The notes under the pieces were generated by a model. The model had not been told where the DNA came from and searched no databases. It saw nothing but the letters and a program-made list of their open reading frames with translations. A stretch of DNA of 64,000 bases, taken from Manduca sexta (taxonomy: Eukaryota; Arthropoda; Insecta; Lepidoptera; Sphingidae). Where the stretch lies: NCBI RefSeq assembly GCF_014839805.1, contig NC_051138.1, positions 17,078,020-17,142,019 of the forward strand, read 5' to 3'. Below are positions 23,876 to 36,187 of the stretch, one piece after another. Position numbers and translations under genes: made by a program. How positions within the stretch are numbered: the first letter of the stretch is position 1; every line of letters begins with the position of its first letter.

Positions 23876-26190
23876 TTATTCCGGAAAACTCTTTCATGCG
23901 GTCGAAGCCGCGAGCTAAAGCTCGTATTGTATATAGTTGGAGAACATTTCCTACGTAATAACATATGGTGTCCATAACTGGCACTCAAAGGAGGAAAACT
24001 ACAAGGACACAGTAATACGCGGTTATATCTTAAGTAAAAGTAAATTATAGTTTCTTATAAAATTATTTTTAGAATGCTTAATTCTAAAATTTTGCTTAAA
24101 TTAAAAATGTTGCTTAATTTCCAATTTACTCACATTCTTAAAAATAGTCGAGCTATTGACATATTTATTTGCAGAAAAAAGATTATCTGGACTACAGGGG
24201 TCTCCCTGTCTCATAGAAAAGTAAATAAAAAGATAACTAGCAACTGAAGATTTCCGGAGACATAAACAACCCTTTTCTCCCCCAAATTCTTGTAATTAGG
24301 GGCATTAGTAATCGGCAACAACACACGATTTGCTTATTTACCGTTGCTATAAGGAAAAAAGTATAAAAATAACATTGATTTGCATTGCTGAAAGCAATTG
24401 AGTACACATATGCCTCGCATTTTTACGATATCCTACCGTGTAGACGTATTTCTATACGGTAATAAGTTTGTTAACTCGCTTGCGTCAGCAGGCATGGCTC
24501 TGCCGTGGCCCGCACGTGTAAACCTTGTATATATGGCGGCGATGTGACATTTAAACAACAGTGGATTAGTATCGCGACAGTGTACACGTTGTTATGGCTG
24601 TTCAAGTCGAATCGCAGGCTGCGGAGGTTCGGGAGTGATGACAGAATGTATCACCGGATAGTATTCGTCTGGGGTAATTCTAGATGAAGATTTTAAGAAA
24701 AGGTAATAACTGAAATTGGTCCTTCAGGTGAGTGGCGTAGGCTGTATCCAAGGGTGCTAGGGTCAGTCTCCGGTGACAGGAGGTTGTTATGCATGGTTAC
24801 TTTGTTCATATTACAATGATGACTGGGAATATCTCGGCCCTCCGAAAAAAATCGGCGATGAAGGAATGGCGTTGCTATTTGCTTGCCTCCTTCGATCAAT
24901 ATTATAGTATTTTATCTGATTTACCATTTTTAACCAATGTGAAGTTCTTGTCGAGATCTTTTGTCTATGCTATAAACTTCAGTAGTTAATCAACAATACA
25001 AAAATGTTAACGTAGTTTATAAAAGCGCTTTTGCTGGCAGTTTCGGCCGCGTGACAGTTTTTCTCAGAATGAAAGCCCAATTATCCTATTTTCCCAGATA
25101 AAAGAAACCGTATATTAAACATATATTCACAAAGGATTTGGCTTACGCGTGTATACCAAATTGAATCTAAATAGCGGGTTTTGGTGAACACTTTAACAAT
25201 GGTATTATCAACTTATATTGGTCAGTACCAAGCATGAAGTTTAGAATTTGTGCCCGATATGACGTTACACCCTTATTATATGGGATGGAATGATTGATAA
25301 ATATTTATGGGCTGGTTGTATCACTACCTACCCTTTCAAGGAAAAGATTTGACGTGTTTTTTTTAATTAACTTTTGCTTGCGGTTCCGCGCGTGTTAATG
25401 TCGGTGTCCTACATGAAGGTTCGTTTCTACGATAATAAGTAGACTGAAACTCAGTAACAGTATGGCATGGCACTAGAGTTATTTTTTTCATAATCCGAGT
25501 ATTTCCAGAATTTAGCGCGTTCAAATAAAAAACAATACATCATATTTTCAGCTTTATATTGTTTAACATGATAGATATTGTATCATTAGTAGGATAATGG
25601 AGTTTCAAGTGCCCCATGCACAATATAGAAACTTCCGAATATTTAAGATAAAATCTGACTAAGAATGCTAATCTGTCCTGCTTTAAAATTTATATTTGTA
25701 CCTATCTACGGTTAAAATTCCTATAACGAATACTATAACGTAGCCTTTACGCCCTTGCTACAAAAACTACAATCCTTACAGTATCAATTATGATGCTTGG
25801 CAATAAATATAGATATTGTAATAAAGATCACTGAGAGGCTCTCACACACACGCTGCACGCCTCTCATGATTGGAAGGTTCTAGATGTCTACTAATCGAGT
25901 CACCTTTCGTAGTCTTATGCGGGTCATTGGGCCAGCAGTTTCCATCTTATAAGATAAGCTTGCGTTCAAATATGTCAAAAAATCCACTTTGTGATTACCG
26001 ATGGCTAGATTACCAGCTCTATCAGAACGTGACGTTGTGATGTTTGCATTCTCCAAAGCGCCGTATCTCGCGTTTGTTGGTATTGAGAGCATGGGAGATA
26101 AGATATTACGTATAGAGAAATACATATTGTAAATTTAAGACGAAGAAATGGCGGGTCTTTCATCACTGATTAAGACGTGCCTATGATTTT
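23876..26190. other. Non-coding DNA with a GC-elevated patch at 24480-24690
   Basis: The patch at 24480-24690 contains a 60-codon open frame of no recognisable family. Third-family SINE traces lie at 25235-25345. Repeat family B at 25360 is listed separately. No credible gene. Confidence 0.45.
25360..25572 (+). mobile_element. Interspersed repeat family B, short variant
   Basis: Starts AACTTTTGCTTGCGGTTCCG and ends with TTTAGCGCGTTCAAATAAAA and TCAGCTTTATATTGTTTAAC, matching both ends of the 17025 element. The middle is mostly absent. Confidence 0.6.
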
Positions 26191-26420
26191 GACTGCCTCG
26201 GTGGCGAAGTTGTAATTGTACAACTACCGCGCTGAGTTCCTGGGTTCGAATCCCGGGTCGGGCCAAAACAATTGTGACTGGGTTTTTCCACCTTAAAATT
26301 ACTCAGTCGAAGCTCGGAGTCAGGAAGTCGGAGGTGTGATACCCCCATGCCTCGGAAAGCACGTAAAGCCGTTGGCCCTGCACCTGATCTCTCCCCGGTC
26401 ATGTCACACCGGATAAATAT
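26191..26420 (+). mobile_element. tRNA-derived SINE, second family, with head
   Basis: The head GCCTCGGTGGCGAAGTTGTA leads to box B GGTTCGAATCC at 26243-26253 and CGGGTCGGGCC. The body reads AATTGTGACTGGGTTTTTCC then GTGTGATACCCCCATGCCTC and CCTGATCTCTCCCCGGTCAT. A strongly truncated relative without the tRNA head lies at 26847. Confidence 0.85.
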
Positions 26421-26846
26421 ATATTATATTATTCTATAATATTATGTTTGACAACATATACTTACAATTGATTTTTTCCATATTATAGTTTGTTGTGTGT
26501 TTTTATAAAGCCTAATGCGTTAAAAAAGTTAACTAAAATATCATTAAAGGTTAAATTATATTTTCTTGTTTATTTGAGTTCCGTAAGTAAACGGTAAAAA
26601 CTTGTCGCGTCATCGTAAGAGGACTTTATACTTAATGACATACATTTATAGGGGCTGCAGACAAGATCTCCTTCTAGAATCGTTAACTCGAACAGAAAAC
26701 AGAAATTGTATGGGAAAGACATATCTAGCAATAAATCTATAGAAAGACGTCTTGGATCTTAGTTATAGCCCCTGTGCACCTGCAATTCGCCGACTTTATA
26801 TATGTGTTATGATATTAGAGGGGACGATCCAATGAACTATATAAGG

Positions 26847-27150
26847 CAAAACAAAAATAATTGTGACTGGGTTTTTCCACCTTAACAAATTACTCCGTTA
26901 CAACTCGGAGTCAGGAGGTTGGCAGTGTGATACCCCCGAACCTTCGGAAGCTAGTAAAGTCGTTGGTCCTGCGCCTGATCTCTCTACAGTCATGTCGGAT
27001 TTTCGACTCATCGGGCTATGAGAGTGAAGGAACAGAGAGTGCACCTGTGTATTGCGCACATGCTTGTGCACTACAATATCTCCTGCGTACTTGGCTGATT
27101 TCCGTGGACATAGGCCGCCGCGGCTGAAATTCGGCTAGGAAGGAATCAGA
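26847..27150 (+). mobile_element. SINE of the second family, 5'-truncated, extended 3' end
   Basis: It shares AATTGTGACTGGGTTTTTCC, AACTCGGAGTCAGGAGGT, GTGTGATACCCCCGA and CGCCTGATCTCTC with the 26191 copy but has no tRNA head. It runs further downstream (GGCTGATTTCCGTGGACATA to GGCTAGGAAGGAATC) than that copy does, so the 26191 copy may be 3'-truncated, or the two carry different tails. Confidence 0.75.
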
Positions 27151-27969
27151 TCAAAATCAATGAGGCCACAAATTCAGGCCCAAACTAACACAATTAATTA
27201 TAACATTTTACTTCACCTGTATTGGAAATAAATTCAGAATTTTAGGATGCGCATCGTAACTACACGACCCATAAAATAATCAACAATAAATACTATAATT
27301 GCTACCAAAGAATCAGTTGAATATAATTTTATCCACAAAAAAATCAACTTAGCGTAGGTACATGCGGGAAAACAATATTAACATTATCCTTGTAATTAAA
27401 TATTGCTCAAAAAATATGGATTACATAGTATTATGGAATTTCCTCCTTTTATCTCTGTTATTGGGGATATGGATATTTTATTTTCATTTGTAATTTATTT
27501 TATTACAATAATTTATTAGTCGGTCGGTTTTATATCGGATTATCACTTTACAGTTCCGGCGACTTATAAACATTCTAAGAATAATATCTGCTGCATTTTT
27601 CTAAGCGATTTATCGATCTGTTGTAAGACCTAAGCTATCTTGCACTTCATAACTTCGGTACAAGACATATCTAAGTATACGGGTATTTTAAGTACTTAAT
27701 TTTATACGGAACTTCGTAGGAATATCATATTCAATGGCATGTGCCTTGACGAAGCCCGTGCGATGTAATTCAACATGAATTATATATCTTGTACAAAAAC
27801 TAAACATAAATAATTAATGTGATAACATAATTATCGCAAACAACATAATTCTCAGCATTATACGCAATTTTTTATTTGATGTTCGATAAGTAATTGTCAC
27901 GTTTTTTAACATATTCATAGTTATATTCACACCTGTGTTTCTGATAGGTAGACAGAAGTGACTATGAAG

Positions 27970-28075
27970 CTATCTTATTTTTGTATGTATATTGTATTTA
28001 TTGTGTAAGGGCGGACTTAATGCTGAAGGCGTTCTCTACTATTCAATCCTTGACGGCACAAAGACAAAACATAGT
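27970..28075 (-). mobile_element. LINE 3'-UTR fragment, family C, reverse
   Basis: The plus strand reads TTGTGTAAGGGCGGACTTAA, TGCTGAAGGCGTTCTCTACT and ATTCAATCCTTGACG, the reverse complement of the 40130 landmarks with substitutions. Confidence 0.6.
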
Positions 28076-28339
28076 AAGTACTTATCTGATTTAAAACGTA
28101 GTATCGACATGACAAGGCTAGACAGTGGCATGCGTTATGACACTAAACACTGAAAACAATTGTTTATACATAGTGAGCCCTGTACACGTAATGAAATCAA
28201 TTAAATAGACAGAAACATAAAAGTCGGAATTAATATAACTTTTACCACCTATACGGGTGTAAAGAGTGCTCCAGCGGTTCAGCGCTTTCATTTGTTTCAT
28301 GGTTTCTCAGTACCTGATGTTATAACTACCTAAGCGGCG

Positions 28340-28540
28340 TGATTGTATTATTACAAAAAGTTGCTCTGATGCCCCGGCTTCGAATCACGGGTCGGGCAGA
28401 GTATCGGTGGGTTTTCTACTCATCATCAGCCCGGAGTGTGGAATTTGTGCCCGATGCAGCATTAGGAGCGCCCTCTAACACATCATGGAAAGGGAACACA
28501 GCGAAAAGTGGGTGTTAAGGTTGCATCTCTGACTAACCAT
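28340..28540 (+). mobile_element. SINE, third family (GGAATTTGTGCCCGAT type)
   Basis: A degenerate tRNA-like box B (GGCTTCGAATCACGGGTCGG) is followed by the landmarks CAGCCCGGAGTGTGGAATTT, GTGCCCGATGCAGC, ACACATCATGGAAAGGGAAC and GCGAAAAGTGGGTG. Related pieces in the window lie at 9375-9575 (+), 10255-10325 (+), 25235-25345 (+) and 46421-46621 (-). Confidence 0.72.
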
Positions 28541-28642
28541 TCTTAAATAAAGGTTATCTATACACCGTATAAAAAAATGCAATTTGCGAGACAAAACACT
28601 CTTGAATTTCGAACGCATTAGGAGACAATTAAAATTTACTAA

Positions 28643-29291
28643 TTAGTCCATTGAAATGTTACATTTTTTAGGCCTTACCTTGCGTTTTTTAGAGGACGCA
28701 ATTTTATTTTTAGAAGTGTAGGGGGGGTCAGTGTTAAGCTAAAAACCAAGTTTGTGGGTCGCCACCCTTGTCCCACGGCCGCCATCTTGGTTTGAAATGG
28801 TTTTACGATGTATCTCTTAAACTATTTATCTGACAAAAAAAATTATAAACATTTTTGTTGCAAATTAAATTCTCTACAACTTTGGTCTAGTAACTTTTGT
28901 CGTAGAACTATAAATAAAAAGTTATAAGCGAAAATGTTAAAAAATTCAATGTTAAGCAATGTCCATTGCAACGTCATCAAAACCTGTGTTTATAAGGTTC
29001 ATAATACGTACAACACAAACCCGCGGTTGTCGGCTTGTACGCGAATTACTTGGATCCTGAATCGCTTTGGGACAGATGAAGCAATTGCTTAACATTTTTA
29101 TAATTTTTGTCAGATAAATAGTTTAAGAGATACATCGTAAAACCATTTCAACCCAAGATGGCGGCCGTGGACAAGGGTGGCGACCCCACAAACTTGGCTG
29201 TAGCTTTACACTGACCCCCCCTACACTTCTAAAAAATAAAATTGCGTCCTCTAAAAAACGCAACCCCAAATGTAACTTTTCAATGGACTAA
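28643..29291. mobile_element. Non-autonomous DNA element with inverted repeats of about 200 bp
   Basis: The left arm (about 28643-28854) and right arm (about 29090-29291) are reverse complements, with scattered substitutions and small indels. Shared landmarks include TTAGTCCATTGAAA, GCGTTTTTTAGAGGACGC, AGAAGTGTAGGGGGGGTCAG, a GGCCGCCATCTTGG block and GATGTATCTCTTAAACTATT. The central 240 bp are non-coding. AAT directly precedes TAGTCC and directly follows GGACTA, a possible 3-bp target duplication. The superfamily is not recognised. Confidence 0.8.
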
Positions 29292-29886
29292 ATATATGTA
29301 TCTATGCCATTCGGTTTAGCTTAATTTGTTAAGGCATCGAAGCTCAGAGAACCTGGGTAACTTATACGATTATGTACGTCACACTAGGTTTGCTGGTGGT
29401 TTCAGTCCTCACTTCTTATCTATAACAACATGTTTGCCCATTAGAGGTGAAATTTTTCTTACCATAGAATTAATAGTTCCAAAAATTGCCGCGTCCAAAC
29501 GAATATACAAACATACTATTTAGCTCTTTCTTGTAGTCGTAGTATAGATAAGAATCATTTTAATATAATTTATGCATGTATATATTTTTTCCAAAATGCA
29601 AACTCAATAATGAACACGCGAAAAATTATCAATATTTGGTTAAGATTAAAAGGATTGCTGTCATGATTACACTACATTACAACTCGTAATATTGAAATGG
29701 GAAATTCTTCTTTAAAATACCTATATTTGTGGTGTTATTTGTTTAGCATTAAGCCCGTGTACTAACATTTGAAAGTCTGTTGAATAGCAAATTTAGAACA
29801 ACTGAAATGCCTAAAAACGTTCGTGTTCGGGCAACTATGGAACATCAACGAACCTCGGAGATACAGAGTTACAATTACATTAGATT

Positions 29887-29970
<84 letters not shown>

Positions 29971-32040
29971 TATTATTACAAAGGTGAAACTGTAAGAAAG
30001 AAACTGCAGAGAATGTGAATAAAATATAAATATTTTATACTTAGTATTAAATAAAAAACGATATCTTAATCCTTCCAAATCATAAGTTTGTTATAAATTT
30101 TTACATAATTGTTTTTTCTTAAAACTTTCAGCTATGTGAGAGCAATAGTATAAAATGTATAGTATTTATATTTTTCGCATACGGATAGAGAAAGCGCCAG
30201 ATTTCGTTCCCGGGAATAGGCTGAGCGGAGCTTCTATGCCGTTGAAAGACTTTCACGCTGGCAAAGCTTCGATGCGCCGAGCGCAAGCTAGAAATGTATA
30301 ATTTTTTTCTGAATATAATTCGCTTTTATCTGACGCTACTTGAAATATAAACAAAATAGTTTTATCTTCAGTATCTCAAAACTGAACTTCAATTAGTTCT
30401 TTATAATTTTCCAAAAAATACTTCTAATAACTAAATAAAATAGCATTTAAATGACGGGCACTTAAATAAAAAAGAATTACATAATGCAATCAATGTTATT
30501 TAACAATAAACCGCATCCTTAGTTGAGCGTATTGGTAATGGCAATATCCCTAAGATTAAAGGCATTATAAATAAGTTATTACGTAGAAATTGAAGCGTTT
30601 CATAATAACTCAATTGCGGCGGTGTTTCAAGAATTCATATCAAAATAAACATAATTATAATGTTTATAGGTGGGAAATACCGCGTGCAATTTAAGTACAA
30701 AATATAACTTAATTTTAAAAGTGTTAATAATCAATTTTAATTAAACGTTACCGCATCAGTCTTTTCAAAAAATGTCCTGGATAAAGAAATATCTATTTGT
30801 TTATTCTTCCGTAATAGTGTGCAAGCAAAAAAATCGTAGCTAGTAAAATAGCTATCTATTGTAATCTGTAAGGTGTCTCGCAGACGTTTTCTCCAATCAA
30901 ACTCATCAACAGATCATCAGAAATCAATTCATTTTAATGATAAAGTAATATTAGTTCGATGTCGCTATGTGTTCATTCTTGAGTAACAAGTTGAATAGGC
31001 GTGATACCTTAATGAGGACAAATTATGGGGAAAGATGAAGATTTATAAGGTGGGAACAGTGAGCGGAGTATATTACTGTAATTCAAATTTGGGTAATGGG
31101 ACTTTTTTGAAGCTGTAATGGTGTTCGCCGTGAAAAGTGCGAAATACTGATCTCTTCATCTAGTTATAAAACAAACGTTCAAGATTAGAAACTGTTTATT
31201 TATTATGGCATTATAAAAGAGGATTATGGCAAAATGTCATCTTTAAAATCTAGTCCGATTAGTGGATAACATAAAGAAAACGGTGATTTGAATTGGTTCC
31301 AATTAATAAACTAAAAATAATATGAACAAATATTTACAAACCGTTTGTTATATAAACAATGGGACTACATATCAATATAATATACATATATGTTCGCAAA
31401 ACTTGTTATTTCCTTAACACGGCTCATTTTGTGTTGCGGTACAAATACAAAGGTCTTAGTGCACACGTCATTTGATATTATAAAAGTTATTTTTCATAGA
31501 TAATTAGATAATACTTTTAAATAATAATAAGTAAATATTTCTAATTTATCTTTCTAATAACCTAATAATTTGAGAAACGAGACATCGTGGTCTGGCTATC
31601 TTAATATGACAAAAATGCATTACTAATGCACGAAACTCAGTGTTGTAAGTACAAAACAAAGTTTAAATAAATCCTAGAGCCGCCACTGTTTAAACAAAAA
31701 CAAAAATACAAAACATTTGTCAAACTAATTATAAATGCAAACAGGTGTCTGGGTCTACAGAGTAGATATAAATAAATGGCACTGTTTTATTGTTTATTTG
31801 CACAACATAAGGCAAGTGATAGCTAACAGATCATTAACGTAATATGTTTTATGTTTAAAGCAATTAATGTAATGAGTTTTCTGTTTCTCGTTGCATTTTC
31901 CCTATAATATCTCCTTTTTTAATAAATTCTTGTAATATAAACAGCGAATTTTTCGCATTGTTCACCATTGCATCAACTGCGTAACAAACGTCAATTTTAT
32001 TAGTAGATAACAAATAGTATATAGATAACCGATAATAAGA
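29292..32040. other. Upstream intergenic DNA of slp
   Basis: AT-rich. It holds the (AT)n tract and scattered forkhead-type motifs near the gene (TGTTTAAACA at 31687-31696, TGTTTATTT at 31791-31799, TATAAACAG at about 31936). No repeat copies are recognised between about 30000 and 32040. No other gene. Confidence 0.45.
29889..29968. repeat. (AT)n microsatellite
   Basis: About 80 bases of uninterrupted alternating A and T. It yields meaningless Tyr-Ile open frames on both strands. Confidence 0.97.
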
Positions 32041-32197
32041 CGCCGGTGGTGGTGTGTGGCAGCCGAGTCGGCCGCGCCGGCCGACTTGACGCGCAGAGCT
32101 TGCGGGCCGCGGGGCGTGGCCCGACGACGGAAAGCTCGCGCGCGTACTGGCTCGACCGCCGCCACAAAGTTCTCGGGGCGGAGTCTCTATACGGCGG

Positions 32198-32233
32198 TAT
32201 AAAAGCGCTCTCCCGCCTCCGCGCCCGCCAGTT
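32198..32233 (+). promoter_or_regulatory. slp core promoter: TATA box and initiator
   Basis: TATAAAAG lies at 32198-32205. CCAGTT at 32228-32233 resembles the arthropod initiator TCAGTY, with A+1 at 32230, which puts the TATA box at about -32, the canonical distance. The predicted 5' UTR is then 63 nt (32230-32292). A second possible initiator, TCACTC, overlaps 32233-32238. The surrounding 32040-32290 is strikingly GC-rich compared with the AT-rich flanks. No convincing DPE was found at +28. Confidence 0.72.
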
Positions 32234-32292
32234 CACTCACCGCTCGCACACACGACGCACGCGCTATCCGCTACGAGTGTACAGTGATCAAA

Positions 32293-33260
32293 ATGGTGAA
32301 GTTCGAAGGAGACTTCAGTATAAATTCGATTCTAATGAATCATGCCGCGTCCAAGCCGCCGGCTTCGCCCTCGCCGACGCTGTCTACGGACGCGTCGCCC
32401 TCCGAGCGGACCTCAGCGACTCCGAGCTGGACGTGACCGGCACCGAACCCGTCGACTGCACCAAACCCAAAGACGACGACAAGGACAAGAAGCACGAGAA
32501 ACCCGCCTACAGCTACAACGCGCTCATCATGATGGCCATCAGGAACAGCCCCGAGAAGCGGCTCACGCTCAATGGAATCTACGAGTATATCATGACCAAC
32601 TTCCCGTACTACAGGGAGAACAGACAGGGCTGGCAGAACTCCATCCGCCATAACCTCAGTCTGAACAAGTGTTTTGTGAAAGTGCCGCGGCATTACGACG
32701 ACCCCGGCAAGGGTAACTACTGGATGCTGGACGCGTCGGCGGAGGATGTGTTCATCGGCGGCACGACCGGCAAGCTGCGGCGGCGGTCCGCGCTCAACGG
32801 CCGCTCGCGGCTGGCGTGCTTCAAGCGGCCTCTGTTCCCCGGCGCGGCGCTGCCCGGAGCTTACCCGCCGGCATCCTACTCGCAGCTAGTTGGGCTGTAC
32901 TCTCAACTGCTGTACCAAAGGTACGCGCCAATGCAAATGAAGACCCCGCCCGTGGCCCCCAGTGCAGTGCATCCCGCGTTCCGTGACTCTGTGTCGTACG
33001 GCAGCCTGCCGTACTCCCCGGCAATGTACGAGCGGCTGCCATCGGCGCCGTTCCTCAGCCAGACGGCGCTGCTGCAAAGCGGTCCCCTCGCGCAGACGTC
33101 GGCCATGCTGGCGCAGACGTCGCCGCTACTACCACCGTCGCCGCCGATGCTGCACTCGCCTCCACCGTCGGGTTCGTCGAGTCCGGAGCTGCCGTCGCCT
33201 TCGCACCACGCCCTCACGCCGCACATCTACAAGCCGGTGACTGTGCTGACGCGGCAGTGA
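32293..33260 (+). CDS. slp: Sloppy-paired/FoxG forkhead transcription factor, interrupted by a one-base frameshift
   Basis: DNA-binding regulator of the forkhead family; Drosophila slp1/slp2 act in segmentation downstream of pair-rule input. The start is the ATG at 32293 (context atcaaaATGg), which opens [26 protein letters not shown] (residues 8-14) is an eh1-type Groucho-binding motif placed as in FoxG proteins. This frame stops at TGA 32434. The forkhead domain lies one frame away, from [12 protein letters not shown] (about residue 70 if joined) through [15 protein letters not shown] in the recognition helix to [10 protein letters not shown] (about 165), the Slp/FoxG signature. A Pro/Ser-rich tail follows ([19 protein letters not shown]), ending [10 protein letters not shown]. 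One missing base between about 32400 and 32411 would join both parts into about 322 codons without an intron. Family assignment is firm; slp1 versus slp2 cannot be decided. The frameshift is probably a sequence error, but a real lesion cannot be excluded. Confidence 0.93.
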
Positions 33261-33505
33261 CTCTCGCGATCTGATGCTGAGCCAGTAACAGTGTTCTGAC
33301 GTTTTATTTATCTGTGATTTAGTTATTAGTGTGGGACCAGTGGACAGGTAATCTCCACAGTGCCACCGCCGAGCGTTAGCGAGCGCCGCGGTGCGCCGGC
33401 GCACAGCGGTGTCCATATCGACCTAGCATTCCGCTATTGTAAACACTTCCAAAGTTGTATATTTATTTAATATAGATAGGTTTAAGTTGAGAGTATTATA
33501 ATAAA
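33261..33505 (+). terminator. slp 3' UTR with poly(A) signal
   Basis: The stop codon TGA ends at 33260. The first AATAAA downstream lies at 33500-33505, which gives a 3' UTR of roughly 260 nt if cleavage occurs shortly after it. Base composition falls back to the AT-rich background around 33430. No other gene competes for this signal. Confidence 0.6.
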
Positions 33506-36177
33506 ACTAAAGTATTGTTCGCCCTTTAAACATCTCTTTTATTTACCTCTATACTACTACGGCTTACCGGATCTTAAAGGATTTAAAATGAACTCTTAAC
33601 ATAAGTAAGTAGTCATGGCAATCTTCTGTTTTTGGCTATAAATTATTACAATGAATTTTTCATTTGAAATGACGTCAAACAATAGCTTACTTACACCCGC
33701 ATAATGCAGGTGATAAAGTTTATTTATGTTTATCGTGTAATAACATTATTTTAGAGTGATGATTTAGTATTATCACAGATTTATACTTGCGACAAGATAA
33801 CATGATATTATTATAAACAGAGAGCCGCTGCAATCGTCATAATATATATGAAGTACTTACATCACGCCTTAGATAACTTCTTGGCAAACATAAACACAGA
33901 GATAAACATTGAACATATTACCTACTCATACGGGCCGGACGGGTAAGCAGACCAACAAGTGCCACTGAAATTTAAGGTGACCTACGTGACAAAGGTCTTT
34001 TGATATTTCGTACACCATACACATACTATCATCTTCGAAAATTAGGACTCAAAGCGTGTTTTGACAAATAAAACAGATTTGAATATTGAATAATATTATT
34101 TTTTTTAAATATTCGTTAACTCAGTCGTGCTGTACATTTTATACATTGGTTTAATTTTACTTCACGGGCTGTTGTAAACTTAAAAAAAAAGGAAAAAAAA
34201 AGGATCTTTTATTGTGCTCTACTTAAAACGAAATTATATCACTGAAATTATTACATTATCACAATTGATATAGTAAATTCTCCGAACTGTAGGCCTTGAT
34301 CCCAGCCAGTGTTCACGTGGATCTATACAACTCGATAAGAGGTCAGAAGAAACACGACAGGTCCGTCGGAATTCCTTACAATCAATATGAATTCACCTTA
34401 AGGTCATACAATAACGTGTGAGCATCAACATCAATTGCTTAAATACATCGCAATGCACTTAATGCATAATTTAAATTAAAAATTCAATTAATAAGTGTTT
34501 TAAAATGTCACTCAACATTAATGACGTGATAATATTTTATTTTTATGTTTAATTAAATCACTACAGGTAGGTTGCAGTTGTTAATTATAATAAACATAAT
34601 TATTCGATTTCTTTGACATTTTATAAAAATGCAATTGAATAAAAACATTTCCGAGGCTGAATGGAAATAATATTATGGCTAAATGACCGCCAGTTTATTT
34701 TTAATTAAAATAGGCTCTTTTTCTTATAGGTAATATTTGTTTACTATTTTAAATTATAATTACTTAAATAAGATATTGTATTAAGCAATAGTTTAATAAT
34801 TATACTACTTCATATAAAAGAAAAAGAAATGGTTGGTTAGGTTTTCATGCGAAATTTGGAAAAGAAAATTTCCGAGCATTGACTTGTTTGCTTTGTACAT
34901 AGGATAAACAGCCCGTGTTGTTCCCTTCACAAGATATTTATGAGTGATTACTGGATGTTTTTTAGTCTAAATCGGTTTGAGTTACCCTCTTGTGTTTGTT
35001 TTAGGAAACCGATGCCTTGACGCGCGTCCTTAAACGATAAATAAATATTTAGGCCTAAGCCAATATTTAGCGGCAGATAGGACGAATCTAATAACAAAAC
35101 AGTGTGCTGTCCGTCTACATAATCCGTTTACACTTCAGGGAATGGTAAATCTAACATCTATAAGCCAACTTGGCTTAATCTAATGAGTCAATGGGCAACA
35201 CGTAATTATTTTAAAAAATATATATTTAGATAACTATAAAACTGTAGTGTCTTTTTAAAAATATTTTTGTTTTAAGTAGTTGTTTTTTAAATGGAATTTA
35301 ATTTTAAGGTAATTTTTCAAATTTCATAAAATAAAGGTGTTCTTATTTTCATTATATGTTTTAGTTCGTTATCAAAGGACATTTTTATAGAGTAGTACTC
35401 GAGGCCCTTAAGGTTACTGATATCATTATACTGCGTCTGTGTTAAGGACCTACTGGACTTTTAAAAACTATGGAACCACACGCTACTCGCTAGCATCAGG
35501 TACGCATCTAATGTTTAACTTCGTCATTCATGATCGGGTTGGTAGAGACGAAAGAGTCGGTAAGTCAGTATACGTATCAACGCACGGAGTCTTCGCCCTG
35601 CGCGATTTCACCAATTAGTTCAAAATTTAAATCGAAATTATGATTAAACCGGAGGTATAAGTACGACTTTACATACGCTCATTTATGTATATACTACTGC
35701 CGTAGATCTGCAAGTAATACGATTACAAGAAAGGAAGAAACGGATTTACAACACAAAGCTTATTATTATGCTACATGTAATAGCTTTACGACCGTCGCAT
35801 TTAATTAATATTCGCTAATCTAAGATTACTGTCTTACGATTATTATTCAAAGAATAAAATAATATTATCGATACAAAACAATAATCCATTAATTTGTTTC
35901 ATTAATTATATTATATTGACACATGTATTCATTATCTGCGGAGTTAGTATAAACAATTGTCATTGCATTTATTTTATATTATATTTATTTAATAAGGTAC
36001 CCAACAGCATACGTATCCCTAATTGTAGAAAACATTGCATTGTAAGTAAACAGTTGGCTGATATGCATGCCAGTTACAGGCATTTTTAACTTTCACAAAA
36101 TACTCATAATTATAAAATTACTCGCAACGAAATAAATAATAATTTTGTTCCGCACTTTTATTTAATTCCTATTAGAT
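33506..36177. other. Downstream intergenic DNA of slp
   Basis: AT-rich, with a poly-A-like run at about 34182-34201. No repeats from the families above and no credible open frames were recognised. Confidence 0.45.
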
Positions 36178-36187
36178 ATTGCCAGCA

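Noticed and set aside
29780..30078. Tyr-Ile repeat proteins on both strands
   Set aside because: Pure translation of an (AT)n microsatellite. The same applies to 39794-40016.
32046..32292. Upstream in-frame extension of the forkhead ORF (404 codons from 32046)
   Set aside because: It runs through the TATA box and initiator, encodes an Arg/Ala-rich GC artefact, and would omit the conserved eh1 N-terminus that begins at ATG 32293.
32342..33416. Other open frames on both strands over the slp locus
   Set aside because: They are shadows of the GC-rich coding sequence (Arg- or Ala-rich, no domain).
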